From contig NC_080678.1 in the NCBI RefSeq assembly GCF_030445035.2, positions 60,155,087 through 60,219,086 of the forward strand: a stretch of 64,000 nucleotides of DNA, read 5' to 3'. Below the pieces are notes generated by a model. That model did no database searches, had not been told where the DNA came from, and worked only from the letters and a program-made list of their open reading frames with translations. This DNA is from Dasypus novemcinctus. Its lineage: Eukaryota; Chordata; Mammalia; Cingulata; Dasypodidae. Shown here in pieces: positions 13,400 to 24,059 of this stretch. A program made the position numbers and the translations under genes. Each line of letters begins with the position of its first letter. Positions within the stretch are counted from its first letter, which is position 1.

Positions 13400-13915
13400 T
13401 TTCCCCCCAACTGCTGTTCCTCTGCCTGTGTTTCCTATCTCAGGTGAATGACACCCAGATGATAAAGCCAGAAACTGAGTGTCCATCAAGATTCTTTCTT
13501 TTCACTCCCCACTCACATCCAACAATTCCCAAGCCTCATCAGTTGTACTTCCTAGATGTTTCCCAAGTGTGTTCATCTACCTTAATCCAGCTGCCATTAC
13601 CTAATCCTGCACCACCCAATGCTGCTTAGATGATAGTAATGGCTTACTTACAGGTCTGCTTTTCTCCAGTCAAGCCCCTCTCCAATTTCTCTGCACTGCA
13701 GTCAGAACAAACTTTTCAAAATTCAAATCTGATCAACTTTCCTCTGTTGGAATTCTTTCAATGACCCTTGGGAGGAGGTCCGAAGTCTTTAGCACAGTAT
13801 ACAAATCCTTTTGTCAGCTGGCTTCTGTCTCTTTTCTCACTGTCTTGATCTTACAGTGTAAGCCCAGTCAGACTGAAATGTATTATCAGTGGGAACCTAG
13901 CCTTCTTTTACCATT
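13400..13915 (+). repeat. L2-type LINE 3' fragment
   Basis: Phrases such as 'caaatctgatcaactttcct', 'gaggtccgaagtcttta' and 'tcagctggcttctgtctct' follow the pattern of the L2 3' end. It is heavily diverged and the boundaries are approximate. Confidence 0.5.
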
Positions 13916-14830
13916 TTCAAACAGTTTCGCAGACTAAGTGTAGAATTGTCATATTACCCGGCAATCTGGCTACTAGGAATATACCAGAATTGAAAGCAGG
14001 GATTCAAACAGATATTTTTACACCAATATATATTGTGGTATTATTCACAATTGCCAAAAGATGAAAGTAACCCAAGTGTCCATTAACAAATGAATGAGTT
14101 AACAAAATGTGGTATGTACATATAATGTAATATTATTCACCTATAAAAGGAATGAAGTCTTGATGCATGTGACAGCATGGATAAACCTTGAGGACATTTT
14201 GCTACATAAAATAAGCAGACAGAAAAGGACAAATACTGTTTGATCTCACTGATATGAACTAAGCATAATAAGCAAACTCATAGAGTTAATAGTCTTGAAT
14301 ATAGGTTACCAGGGGATGTACGGGGGTAGAGAATGGGAATTGATGCTTAATTTGTACATAATTTCTATTTTGGTTGAGTGAAAAGGTTTGGAAATAGATG
14401 GGGGTGATGGTTGGCACATTAGTGAGAGTGTAATAACAGCACCAAATTATATGTATGTAAATGTGGTTTAAATTCTCCATATATCATATATGTTACTAGA
14501 ATAAAATTTAAATGATAAATCATAGGATTGTATAACAGAGTAGATGATGGACTATCTTTACTAGTACAGTATAAGAATGTTCTTTCATGAATTATAATGA
14601 CCCTAACACTAATACAAGATATTAATAATAGGGTGGTATATGGGAAAAATACACCTAATGTAAACTATGGACGATAGTTAATAGTACTATTTTCATAATC
14701 GTTCATTAGTTGTAACAAAGGTATCACACTAATACAAAGTGTTAACAAGAGGAGGGTATATAGGAACATTGTATATTTTACATGATTTTTCTGTAAACCT
14801 ATAAATGTTCTAATTTAAAATAATAATAGG
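13916..14830 (+). repeat. L1M/HAL1-type LINE 3' fragment
   Basis: In sense order there is the L1 ORF2 tail context ('cacaattgccaaaagatg', 'gtccattaacaaatgaatg', 'atggataaaccttgaggaca'), then a 3' UTR and an A-rich end near 14820. A second short L1 3' end with 'cccatgacttctctaataaaa' follows at about 14985-15100. Both are old and broken. Confidence 0.65.
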
Positions 14831-15441
14831 ACATATTCCACAGGCCTGTGTATGGGGAGTTTTAAATGAGGTATTCATGTAAATTGTTTCACACATTACC
14901 TAGAACATAGACTCTCTCAATAAATGCTGATAACTACTGTTTTAAAAAAGTACAATTATTAAAATGTGGGCTTCAATTGTAAGAAATATTCCTCACCAAT
15001 GCAAGGGGTTGGTGATGGGGTGGTTTGTGAGAACCCTGTATTTTATGCATGATTGTTATATAAACCCATGACTTCTCTAATAAAAGCATTTTTTAAAAAG
15101 CAGTGCCCATCCTTTCACACCTGTGCTTCAAAATGAAATGGAAGGATGTGAAAATGGGGGTGGGGGAAAATAAGTGGCCAGGATTAAACATCATGTAGTG
15201 TAAGAAATATGACAGAAAATAAAGCAAGCTAAGAGTATGAAGAGTGGCTAGGTGGGCTTTTTAAGATTATGTAATCAAGACAGGTTTCTCTGAGACAGGG
15301 GTTTTCAAGTAGAAGAGAAAGAGCCATCCAGGGTTGCATAGGAGAGGATGCCCACACAGCATACGATAAATGTAGGGCCAGAGGCAGGAGTAGTTCTGGA
15401 GTTCTAAAGACAGCAAGACATCTGTGTGCTTTCATGGCTGA

Positions 15442-15520
15442 GTGTGTGTGTGTGTGTGTGCATGTGCACATGTGTGCATGTGTACATATCGTGTATGTGT
15501 GGATTTGTATGTGTATTTGT
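15442..15520 (+). repeat. GT-rich microsatellite
   Basis: A GT dinucleotide run at 15442-15460 is followed by imperfect GTGCAT and GTAT units to about 15520. Confidence 0.85.
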
Positions 15521-16779
15521 GGACAATTTTATGTTTCCCTACCAGAAACAAGGATATCAACATGACCATCCCTGTGAGAATATTTCCTGTAGTTCAGCAA
15601 TAAGAATTACCCAAAGGAGTGGCAACTGAAGGAGGAATTGTGCTGTATTCAGGCAGACATGCCTGGCACTGAGCACGTACCCCGGGGAATGCTCCCAAGG
15701 AGAGACTAGTGCTGTCCTAGGGAGAGTTATTTATTAATCTGGGGCTGAAAGCCAGGCCAGCTCCATTCTTGTTTACCAAGCTGACTGGACCCTACATTCC
15801 TGAGTCCACCCGCCTCCCTCCAGCTGAGGAATCTGCCAGAGCCCCAGGCTGGAGGGTCAGCTTCCTTATCAATGCATCCTGCTGCTCTGCAGAAGCCCCA
15901 TAAGTAAGTCATTTCTGGTGAATGGAACAGGGGTTCTGGACCAAGAGTCTGGCAACTTAATTTGGCCCTGGATCCTGGAGAAGGCTTTCTGGGGATGGGG
16001 AGAGGGTAGATGGCCGAGAGAAGCCATTTTGGGGTGTCTCTTTTTCTGCTTGTGCTGGGGCACCTGTGGCCTTGCTGGATCCACCTGATCATTTGCAAAT
16101 GATACTGTGCCATTGTTCTCAAAGGAAACTATGAGGGTACCTATGGGACCAGACTACCAAAGTTTCTTAGGAAGTGAAAGCTGGAGGGGAGTTTTGAAGG
16201 ACGGATGGAAAGTTCAGAGAGAAATAGCAGGGGAATCGAAGGCAGGAGGACTAATTGTCAGTGACTTTGACTCAAAGACAGGATATTCCTGCCAGGAGCT
16301 AGAGAGGGATCTGAAACCCTACCAGGTGGTGAGAAATTTCAGAAATGATGCTCCCACTGGCAAGCCTCTCATGCTGTGGGAAATACAACTTCAAGAGGAA
16401 GCAAACTCAAGTTAATTCTGGGCTAGGTGAGGTGATTAGTAGATGGCTTGACCTGAAGCTAAAACTTGGATTCTTCCTTTCTTGATCACCAGCCCGCAGG
16501 TTAGTGCCTACTACTTAGTCATGATGGAGAAGGGTGGGTCGGTCCAGACATGCAGGTGGAATACAGGTGGCATATGGGCAGAAATGGAAAGGTGGGGCCA
16601 GAGGGCACTCTTACAGATGCCCGAGTCTTCATTCACCCCTGTTCCTAAAGCCAGTAGGTGCAAGTGAGCTAGAAGTATGAATCCTGTTTGCTCTCAGGGG
16701 CACAGGAATCCTCCTCATAGTGTGGGCAGAGGTTTGGGCACCATTGATCTCCCCCCCTGGGGTCTCTACCTCCCCGGTG
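15521..16779. other. MBL2 5' flank, nothing else recognised
   Basis: This is unique-looking sequence upstream of MBL2. Several open frames occur by chance on both strands. I see no repeat boundary and no clear TATA box. Distal regulatory elements of MBL2 could lie here but cannot be called by eye. Confidence 0.4.
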
Positions 16780-16887
16780 CCCATTACGGGTTGTAGGAAA
16801 GCATGCATGTTTAGTGAATCTGTGTTGTTGATTAACTGAACAAGATTGGTTTTCTTCCTCTTCTTTCTGCACACCCAGTTGAGGACC
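16780..16887 (+). promoter_or_regulatory. MBL2 proximal promoter / 5' UTR region
   Basis: The segment before the ATG keeps a pattern like the human MBL2 5' end: 'ggttgtagga', a 'gcatgcatg' block, then GTTGATTAAC at 16827-16836, which resembles an HNF1 half-site. A pyrimidine-rich tract ending CACCCAG lies just before TTGAGGACCATG. That leaves two readings: transcription starts within this block, or 16878/16879 is a splice acceptor for an upstream non-coding exon. No TATA box is visible nearby. Confidence 0.45.
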
Positions 16888-17071
16888 ATGTCCCTGTTTC
16901 TATCTCTCCCTTTCCTTCTCCTGAGCGTGTTGACAGCATCTTGCTCAGAAACAGAAATCTGCGAGAACAGCCAAAAGACCTGCCCTGTGGTTGCCTGTGG
17001 TCCCCCAGGCAGAGATGGCCTCCCAGGCAGAGATGGGCGTGATGGCACCAGGGGAGAAAAGGGAGAACCAG
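16888..17071 (+). CDS. MBL2: MBL2 coding exon 1
   Basis: Encodes residues 1-61 plus the first base of a Gly codon: signal peptide, cysteine region and eight Gly-X-Y triplets. The donor is CCAG|GTACTG. Human alleles at codons 52, 54 and 57 fall in the homologous triplets. Here the corresponding Gly residues are all present. Confidence 0.95.
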
Positions 17072-19532
17072 GTACTGGAGGGGTTGCGCTGTCTCTGTGG
17101 CCCTTCACCTCCCAAAGGAAATGGACTGGAGATGTGAGGGTAGTAATGTCTTATTTAAGCAGATTGTGCTTTCTCAACTACTTGTTATAATTCAAAACAT
17201 ATATATGACCCTGACCATCTGGTATTCCAGGCTTCCATATAGGAGTTGGAGACATGTTGTTGTCCTAACTGCTCAGGGAAGGGTGTCCTTGGGCCAGGTC
17301 ATCCAGTGGGGCACAGGAGGCTCTTTCTACTCTTGGTCACCTCTTTCTCATTGGATGCAGCCATCCAGAAAGTTTCATCCCAGGAATCAATGTATCTTTT
17401 CTCCTGGGAAGGGACTGTACATCAAATTCATGGAGAAAAAGCAAGAGCATACACACTGAATTGAGTTTTCTTCATCCTACAACAGGCCAAGGCATCAGAG
17501 GCTTGCAGGGTCCCCCTGGAAAAATGGGGCCTCCAGGAATCCCAGGGCCTCCTGGGTTACCAGGAGCAGTGGGTCAAAAAGGAGACCCTGGAGACAGTTC
17601 AGGTAAGGAGCTCACCCCAGCAAGGTCTGGGCTGAGGGCACCCGTAGTCCTGGGACTTTGAGTACTGGGGCACAGGGGGTGTCTCTTTTTCTCACTAGAG
17701 ATGTCTAATTCTCCTTCCTAATTTAGCATCCTCAGCCTTCTCAAGGTTATTTAGAGGCTAAAGGGGTTCTTACCAGTGTCTTAGAAACCCTTCATGGCCA
17801 CTCTTTCACCAGGCCACCTGGAGGAGCTGGGTCCTGGCTCTCCTACAACAGACACAGTACAATGTGAGGCTTTGGTGCCAGAGGGAGGAAAAGTCCATCT
17901 CAGTGTAGGGTTGATGTCTATTTTTATAACAATATTACATACTTGAGATGTCAGTTATCATTCACTGCAAAACCTCCTCAAAGACAAAAGCCTCCAATGT
18001 TTTTAGTCAATATTCACCAGCCCATAATATTTCCCTAAGAGATTTCTTTTTTGCCTTAATAGAGTAATTTACCTGGGGGAAAAAATAGTAAAGAGCATGG
18101 TCTATGGAGAGCTGCCATGCTAGATATGCAGGAGTGTACATGCATGAGTGTTCATGAGGGTGTGTATTGTGCATAAAGCATCTTTAGCTATATTCAACAG
18201 ATTATGAAGAGCAATGTTTGAGGCTGGGTGGAAGTAGAGATACTTTTACTTATTTTTGCTTCTTTATTTTTCATTTTTCTTCAATAAGCAAGTATCACTC
18301 TTAAAGAAACTAGTTCTTTTTTTTTTTTTTTTTGAAAAATATACCCTACTCTCTTAGAGTCATAGTTCTGGGATCCCCTTCTCAAAAAAGCTCCTTCACT
18401 CTGTTTTCATTGTCTAGTTTTTGACAGTTCCCAGGCTGATTTAGGAAGAGAAGATCTACTATCAGAATTGAAGCACATCAAAAACTGTAAGCCTTTTTTT
18501 TCTTACTCTTTAGAAAGTTTTAGGTTTGGAAAGGATAAAAGGCAGCAAATATTTATAGAATGCAAATACTTTTCTAAGATTTTGATTGGAATTTTTCATA
18601 CTGAGTTGCATGAAATCCTCAAAACAATCCTTTTGGTGAAAATGGAGAAAACATGAGATTAAATGAATGCCTCAAACACACAAAGCTAATAAGAGGCAGA
18701 GGTGGCTTACGCATTGATGTCAGTTTGACTCCAGAGATCCTGATTATCTACTTTTTTCCCTCTGGTCACTGAAAATGGGACCTATGCCCCTTTATTACAC
18801 TGTTGTCCAGACCTATCAGTGGAGCCTAACCTATTTCTTGTGTGCTCTCCTGGCCTGGGACAAATGTTCTCAGATATTTTTCTTCAGTCTCAAGTTAATA
18901 TTGGGAAGAATACAAAATTCTCGAATTCTTATCCAAAAGGACAAAGACTTTTGTGCCGACCTCACTTTCCAGAGTAGGAGTTGCCAAATATTGCATAGGG
19001 CATACTTATACTTAAAAAAATATATTTGTTGTTTATCTGAAATTCTACTTTAACTGGATGACTGTATTTTGTCTGGCAACCCTATTTAGAGGCCTCTACC
19101 CCAGAGAAGTTCCTTGGGCTTTAAGACAGAGAATATCACCCACTTTTTCACATTTCAGGGCTAACTTTCTCTTTGGGCAGAAAGGTTGGGAAGAAGCTTT
19201 TCTTGTCCTATGGTGCAAAGATGACCTTTGACAGAGTGAAAGCTCTGTGCACCCATTTCCAGGCCTCTGTGGCCACCCCCCAGAATGACGCAGAGAACAC
19301 AGCCATCAAGATTGTGGCCAAGGAAGATGCCTTCCTGGGCATCACAGATGAGGAAAACGAAGGCCAGTTTGTGGATCTAACAGGAAGAAGGCTGACCTAC
19401 CAAAACTGGAATACAGGTGAACCCAATGACGCTGGCTCTCAGGAAGACTGTGTAGAAATCCAGACAGATGGCAAGTGGAATGATATTTCCTGTTCCAAAA
19501 GCTGCTTGGCAGTCTGCGAGTTCCCTGCCTGA
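16888..19532 (+). CDS. MBL2: Mannose-binding lectin C (MBL2), four coding exons
   Basis: Secreted collectin that binds mannose or GlcNAc on microbes and activates complement through MASPs. The exons are 16888-17071, 17486-17602, 18418-18486 and 19159-19532, with GT-AG introns and phase 1 at each junction. The product has 247 residues (human 248). Layout: signal peptide 1-20; cysteine region with C25, C32 and C37; collagen stalk 38-99 with a single interruption (GQ then GIR, 62-66); MASP-binding PGKMGP with K74; coiled-coil neck about 100-128; and C-type lectin domain to 247. The ligand motif EPN (211-213), E219 and WND (230-232) predict mannose-type binding. The ATG has a good context (GACCATGT). 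Oddities are an extra lectin-domain cysteine, C239, and an extra GPP triplet after C37. The reading frame is intact, so I consider it functional. Confidence 0.96.
17486..17602 (+). CDS. MBL2: MBL2 coding exon 2
   Basis: 117 bp, the same length as in human. The acceptor is AACAG|GCCAAG and the donor TCAG|GTAAGG. It encodes the collagen interruption, twelve Gly-X-Y triplets and the start of the neck. It contains the conserved lysine in PGKMGP that in rat MBL is needed for MASP binding. Confidence 0.95.
18418..18486 (+). CDS. MBL2: MBL2 coding exon 3 (neck coiled coil)
   Basis: 69 bp, the same length as in human. The acceptor is TGTCTAG and the donor is AACT|GTAAGC. It encodes [20 protein letters not shown] then IKN, which aligns with the human DSS...ERKALQTEMARIKK neck. 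Phase 1 is kept on both sides. The leucine spacing supports a trimeric coiled coil. Confidence 0.93.
18640..18745 (+). repeat. MIR fragment in MBL2 intron 3
   Basis: A degenerate MIR core ('acacaaagctaataagaggc', then 'gactccagagatcctgatta') lies between exons 3 and 4. Confidence 0.55.
19159..19532 (+). CDS. MBL2: MBL2 coding exon 4 (lectin domain)
   Basis: The acceptor is CATTTCAG|GGCTAAC. It starts at W124 (codon split across the intron) and runs to the TGA at 19530-19532. It carries the complete C-type lectin fold signature: C154, FLGITD, EPN, E219-D-C221, WND, C235 and C243. C239 replaces the His or Phe usual at this position in MBLs. Confidence 0.95.
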
Positions 19533-19707
19533 GGGTACATGTCCCTTAGGACCTTCTTGTCTCTTTACTGTACCCTACAGTCTGCTTTGAAAGATAAATC
19601 TATCTTGATTTTCCCAGATCCAGTATGGAGTAACTCCTTTATGGGGAGGGAGAATCAGAGAAAATGAAGGGAATGACTTGACTGATGAGATATGCAAGTG
19701 AGAAGTG

Positions 19708-19713
19708 AATAAA
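19708..19713 (+). terminator. MBL2 polyadenylation signal AATAAA
   Basis: A canonical AATAAA lies 176 bp after the MBL2 stop codon, giving a short 3' UTR. The annotated human 3' UTR is, as I recall, longer, so distal sites may also be used. Confidence 0.6.
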
Positions 19714-19835
19714 GGCTGACAGCAGTATGAGAGTTTCTAATTCAATCCAATCACTAGAAATTACCACTAATCATACAACATCAATAATTAATCATTAGTA
19801 TTAATAGTAGTAGTTGTAATACTAATAATATATAT

Positions 19836-20430
19836 TGTTTTAGTCAGCCAAAGTTGTGCTAATGCAAAATACCAGAAATCTGTTGGTTTGTATAAAGGGT
19901 ATTTATTTGGGGTAGAAGCTTACAGTTACCAGGCCATAAAGCATAAGTTATTTCCCTCACCAAAATCTTTTGCCACATGTTGGAGCAAGATGGCTGCTCT
20001 AGTCTGCCAAGAGTTCAAACTTCCTGGGTTCCTCTCTTCCTGAGGCTTGTTTCTCTCTGGGCTCAGCTGCCCTGCTCTCTCCACAACGCCAACTGTAGAG
20101 TAGTAGGCAACTGGCTCTGTCTCTCTCCCTGGGGCTCGATTCTCTCCAGACTAAGTTGCTCTGCATCTCTGTGCACTTACTTCCCAGGCTCCAGCTCAAA
20201 ATTCCAACATCAAAACTCAAAAACTCCACTGTCTGCTCTGCTGCATGGTTTTCTCTATGAGTCAGTGGGCACTTGGTGTCCCACTGATGTAGCCCAATCA
20301 GTCCTATTCAAAACTCAATCAAGTAAAAGTGAAACCTCTGAATCCAATACAATCTAATATGCCTAGACCAGTTCACAAACATCATCCAATATCAATTTTT
20401 GGAATTTATAAACAATATCAAACTGCTACA
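19836..20430 (+). mobile_element. MaLR-like solo LTR, copy 3
   Basis: 595 bp, TGTTTTAGTCAG...AACTGCTACA, flanked by a perfect 5 bp duplication tatat (19831-19835 and 20431-20435). The 5 bp duplication supports an ERVL/MaLR-type LTR. It lies about 300 bp downstream of the MBL2 stop and just past the poly(A) signal. Confidence 0.8.
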
Positions 20431-20719
20431 TATATTAGTGTTTACTTTAAGCCAGATAGTATTATGTTCCTTACACTAATTATCTCATTTAATTAGTGTA
20501 GAACACTTTTTTCAAGTAGTATTAATTTGCTGAGATTTAAAGATAAAATGGTTTTATTTATCTAATTACTCCAGATACCTGTGCTCCATTGAGTCTTTCT
20601 TTCTCTTTGAGTAGAGGGTTCTCTTGATGACATCCCCATAGCTTTTCAGCCAGCTCAGGTATTAAGAGAATCTATTTTGTAGCTTTCTTCCTGAACTGTA
20701 TTTTATTTTATTTTAATGA

Positions 20720-22029
20720 GTCTTTAAAGTACACAAAGAGCATAAATATCAAGTGAATAGATTAATGAATCCTCACATACGCACACCTAGGTAACCACCT
20801 TCCAGATCAAGATGTAGAATATTTCTTGCACCCTAGAAGCCCTCTCATGATCCTCCCAGCAGCTATTGCCAAGGGTAATTACTATTATGATCTCCATTAC
20901 TATACATTTAATTTTGCCTCTTTAAAACTTCATATAAATGGAATCATACTGTATAAACTCTTTTATGTCTTTCACTCACAATTAGGTCTTTGAGATTCAA
21001 CCATGTTGTTATGTGTAGCAATGGCTTCTTCACTTTGATCGCCATGTAAGATTCCATTATGTGAATATACCACAGTTTACCCATGACATTGTTGATGAAC
21101 ATTTGGGTTACTTCCAATTTTGTGTCATTAAGAAAAAAAATCTCATAAACATTTCAGAGTAGCTGTTTTTGTGTGTGTTGTGGATATATGCACTAATATC
21201 TCTTGGAAATCTACCCAGGAGTAGAATTGGTAGGTCATGGCTTGGCAAATGTTTTGCTTTAGTAGATACTCTCAGTTTTCATAAGCAAAAGTGTGAATTT
21301 ACACTCCCAACAGTAATGTGTGTCAGTTAAAGTTGTTACACATCTTTGTGAAGAATTGGCATTGTGGGTGCAAAGCGATAATTCGTGATGGCTTTAATAT
21401 GTATTTCCCTGACATGTAATAACATAGAACACTTTTTCATATGCTTATTGGCTATTTGGGTATCCTTTTTGTGAAGTACTTTTCATGTATTTTGACTTTT
21501 CTTTAAACAATATAGCCAGTATTTTTTTAATTGATTTATAAGAATTACTTTTATAATCTGGATATAAGTTCTTTATTTGTTTATATGTTTTACAAATATT
21601 TCTCCAGTTTGTGACTTGCTTGCAGTTTGACTTTTCATAAACAGAAGTTCTTAATTTTAATGAAGTCAAATTTATCAACATTTTCTTTTATGATTAGTGC
21701 CTTTTGTGTCCTGTTTAAGGAGAAATCTTTGTCTATTCCAAATTCATGAAGATCTTCTCTTTCTTCAATGGTTTCTTTTAGTAGCTTTGTTTACTCTTTT
21801 ACATACCGCCTAGTAGAAATCCACTTTACAAAGCACTATTTGTTTGAAAGACCGTTTCCCCCCCTTGAGTTGGAGTGGTACATTTTTATAAATTAGATGA
21901 CCGTATATGTGTGGCTCTGTTTCTGGCTTTCAATTCGGTCCCACTGGCCTATTTGTCCATTATTGTACCAAATACTACACAACCTTACTTACTGCAGATT
22001 TATATAGAAGCTGATATCTGGTATATGTT
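20720..22029 (-). repeat. Antisense L1M-type LINE fragment
   Basis: The + strand carries the well-known complement of L1M 3' regions, for example 'cttcatataaatggaatcat', 'ttgagattcaaccatgttg' and 'aggagtagaattggtaggtc'. It is interrupted at 22030 by an LTR and resumes at 22537-22900 ('cagctttgttcttcttcaag'). Confidence 0.75.
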
Positions 22030-22536
22030 TGTATTATTCAGCCAAAGGTATACTGATGCAAAGTACCAGAAATCTGTTAGGATTTATAAAGGATATTTAT
22101 TTGAGGTAGATGCTTAAGGCTCCATGGTCCCAGCATCTTCCAGTCTCAGCCCTAGGCTGGGATAAGTCTCATTTCTCTCCCGGGGCTCATTTCTCTTCTG
22201 GCTCACCTGCTCTGCTCTCGCCACAAGGTCAGCTGTAAACTGTCAGGCAAACAGCTTGTCCCTCTCCTGGGGCCTTGTCTAATGGAGCCTTCTCTCTTTC
22301 CTCATGTATCTGCTTCTCTGTGTATTTAATTTCCTGGTCTCCAGCATCAAAAATCCACCTCTCTTCTTTGCTGACTCCAGGACTGAATCAAAGCCCTGGT
22401 ATTAATTTAGTCAAGCAAAAGTGAAACCTCTGAATTTAGTACAATCAAAGGGTATCACAAGCCAAGAGGAACAGACCAGTTACAAACATAATCAGTATTT
22501 CATTTTGGAATTCATCAGTAATATCAAACTGCCACA
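22030..22536 (+). mobile_element. MaLR-like solo LTR, copy 4
   Basis: 507 bp, TGTATTATTCAG...AACTGCCACA, with a near-perfect 5 bp flank (atgtt at 22025-22029, atgtc at 22537-22541). It is inserted in antisense L1M and shorter than copies 1-3 through loss of part of the first third. Confidence 0.78.
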
Positions 22537-22899
22537 ATGTCTTTCAGCTTTGTTCTTCTTCAAGATTAATTTGGCTTTTCTTAGTCATTTCCATGTCCAC
22601 ATAAATTGAAGAAAAAGCTCATCATTTCCACAAAAAAACTGCTGAGGTTTCAGTTAGGACTGTATTGACTCTACATATCAATTTAAGTAGAATGGACAAC
22701 CAATGGTGTAGCCAAGCAATGGTGTATCTCTCCATTTTAAACTATGGGTTTAAAATTTCCTCTTAGCAATTATTTGAAGTTTTTAGAAGTCTTGCATATA
22801 TTATTAGATTTGTTAAGTATTTCTTTTTGGTAGTTTTGTAAATAATGCATTATTGTAGTTTTTACTAGTGATATATAGAAATATAATTAATTTTGTTTA

Positions 22900-23103
22900 T
22901 AATCTCATATTAAGCGACCTTAACTTCTCTGTGTCTTACTCATTGGTCTGTAACTGGGACAAAATAATCATTCCTATTACATGAGAATTGTTGAGATGAT
23001 TGAATAACATATCTTTAAAGCATTAAGTATAGAGCTAGCCTTTAAGTAATCATTAAACATAAACTAACTGCTACATTTTAGGTCTAAAACCACTTAACCA
23101 TGC
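22900..23103. other. Short intergenic gap
   Basis: AT-rich sequence between LINE and LTR with a faint MIR-like text ('gtgtcttactcattggtctg'). Nothing firm. Confidence 0.3.
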
Positions 23104-23577
23104 TGAGGTTGTTTGAAGTTGTATGTACCCCCATAAAAACACATTATTAAATTTAATTCATTCCTGTGGTGTGAACTCATTCTAAGTAGGACATTTTGAT
23201 GAGGTTACTTGAGTTAAGGTATAGTCTACCTCAATCAAGATGGGTCTTAATCCTATTACTGGAGTCCTTTATAAGCAGAATGAAATTTATATATATATAT
23301 AAACATAGAGGGAGCATTCAGAAGCTGAACATCAGCAGGACTGGAAGAGAAGTGAGAGATGAGGAGACACTGCCATGTGCCTTGCCATGTGACAAGCTAA
23401 GGTCCAAGGATTGCCAGCAGCTAGCCCCAGAATGAGGCAGTCTTCAGGGAGAAAGCACCACCTTGATGATAACTTTATTTAGCATTTTTCCCAAACCCCA
23501 AAACTGTGGGCAAATCACTTTCCACCATTTAAGCTGAACCATTGCTTTTGGCTTGCCAGCCAAGGAAACTAAAATAC
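23104..23577 (+). mobile_element. Second LTR family (MaLR-like) with polyadenylation-type tail
   Basis: It begins near 'gttgtttgaagttgtatgta' and ends 'ccaaggaaactaaaata'. Internal phrases such as 'cctcaatcaagatgggtctt', 'ctggagtcctttataagc' and 'gccatgtgccttgccatgtg' match an LTR type I associate with xenarthran genomes. It is unrelated in sequence to the other LTR family here. Confidence 0.6.
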
Positions 23578-24059
23578 ATGCCTTTAGTTAAGTCACCATA
23601 TGCCATTATCTACTGGAGAGGGTTCATTGCATGTTTTTAGGAGAATCAAGTTCAAGGAAAGAATCATAAGGAACTAAGGCCAGCAGGTCTCCTTATACTG
23701 GTGACTTCTGGTTTCTAAGGAGTTTGAATGGGGAATAAATTAAACAACTCTAGATATCTATTAGACATAAGGGAAGTTGTGGTTGAGGTGTGGATGGAGC
23801 CTTGATGAAATTGCTTGGATGAAACGTAGGTATTATCAGTTGGAAATGGACTTTGTGCTATCATCATATCTCAAATCCTGGGATTACAGAATTCTCCATA
23901 GGTTGAGACCTCTTTCATATGCCATTCACCACCACCCCAAAATACATGTACACTCACAAAGAACCCTGACTATTATGCCCTAAAACTTATAAAACCTTAC
24001 CTGGATCATAGGAGAAACTCATAAATGCTGAAATGGAAGTCTTTACATTTATTTCTCAA

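Noticed and set aside
16888..19532. Identification as MBL1, SFTPA or SFTPD instead of MBL2
   Set aside because: The N-terminal [14 protein letters not shown], three N-terminal cysteines, the single collagen interruption and exon sizes of 117 and 69 bp match MBL2. SP-D has a far longer collagen region.
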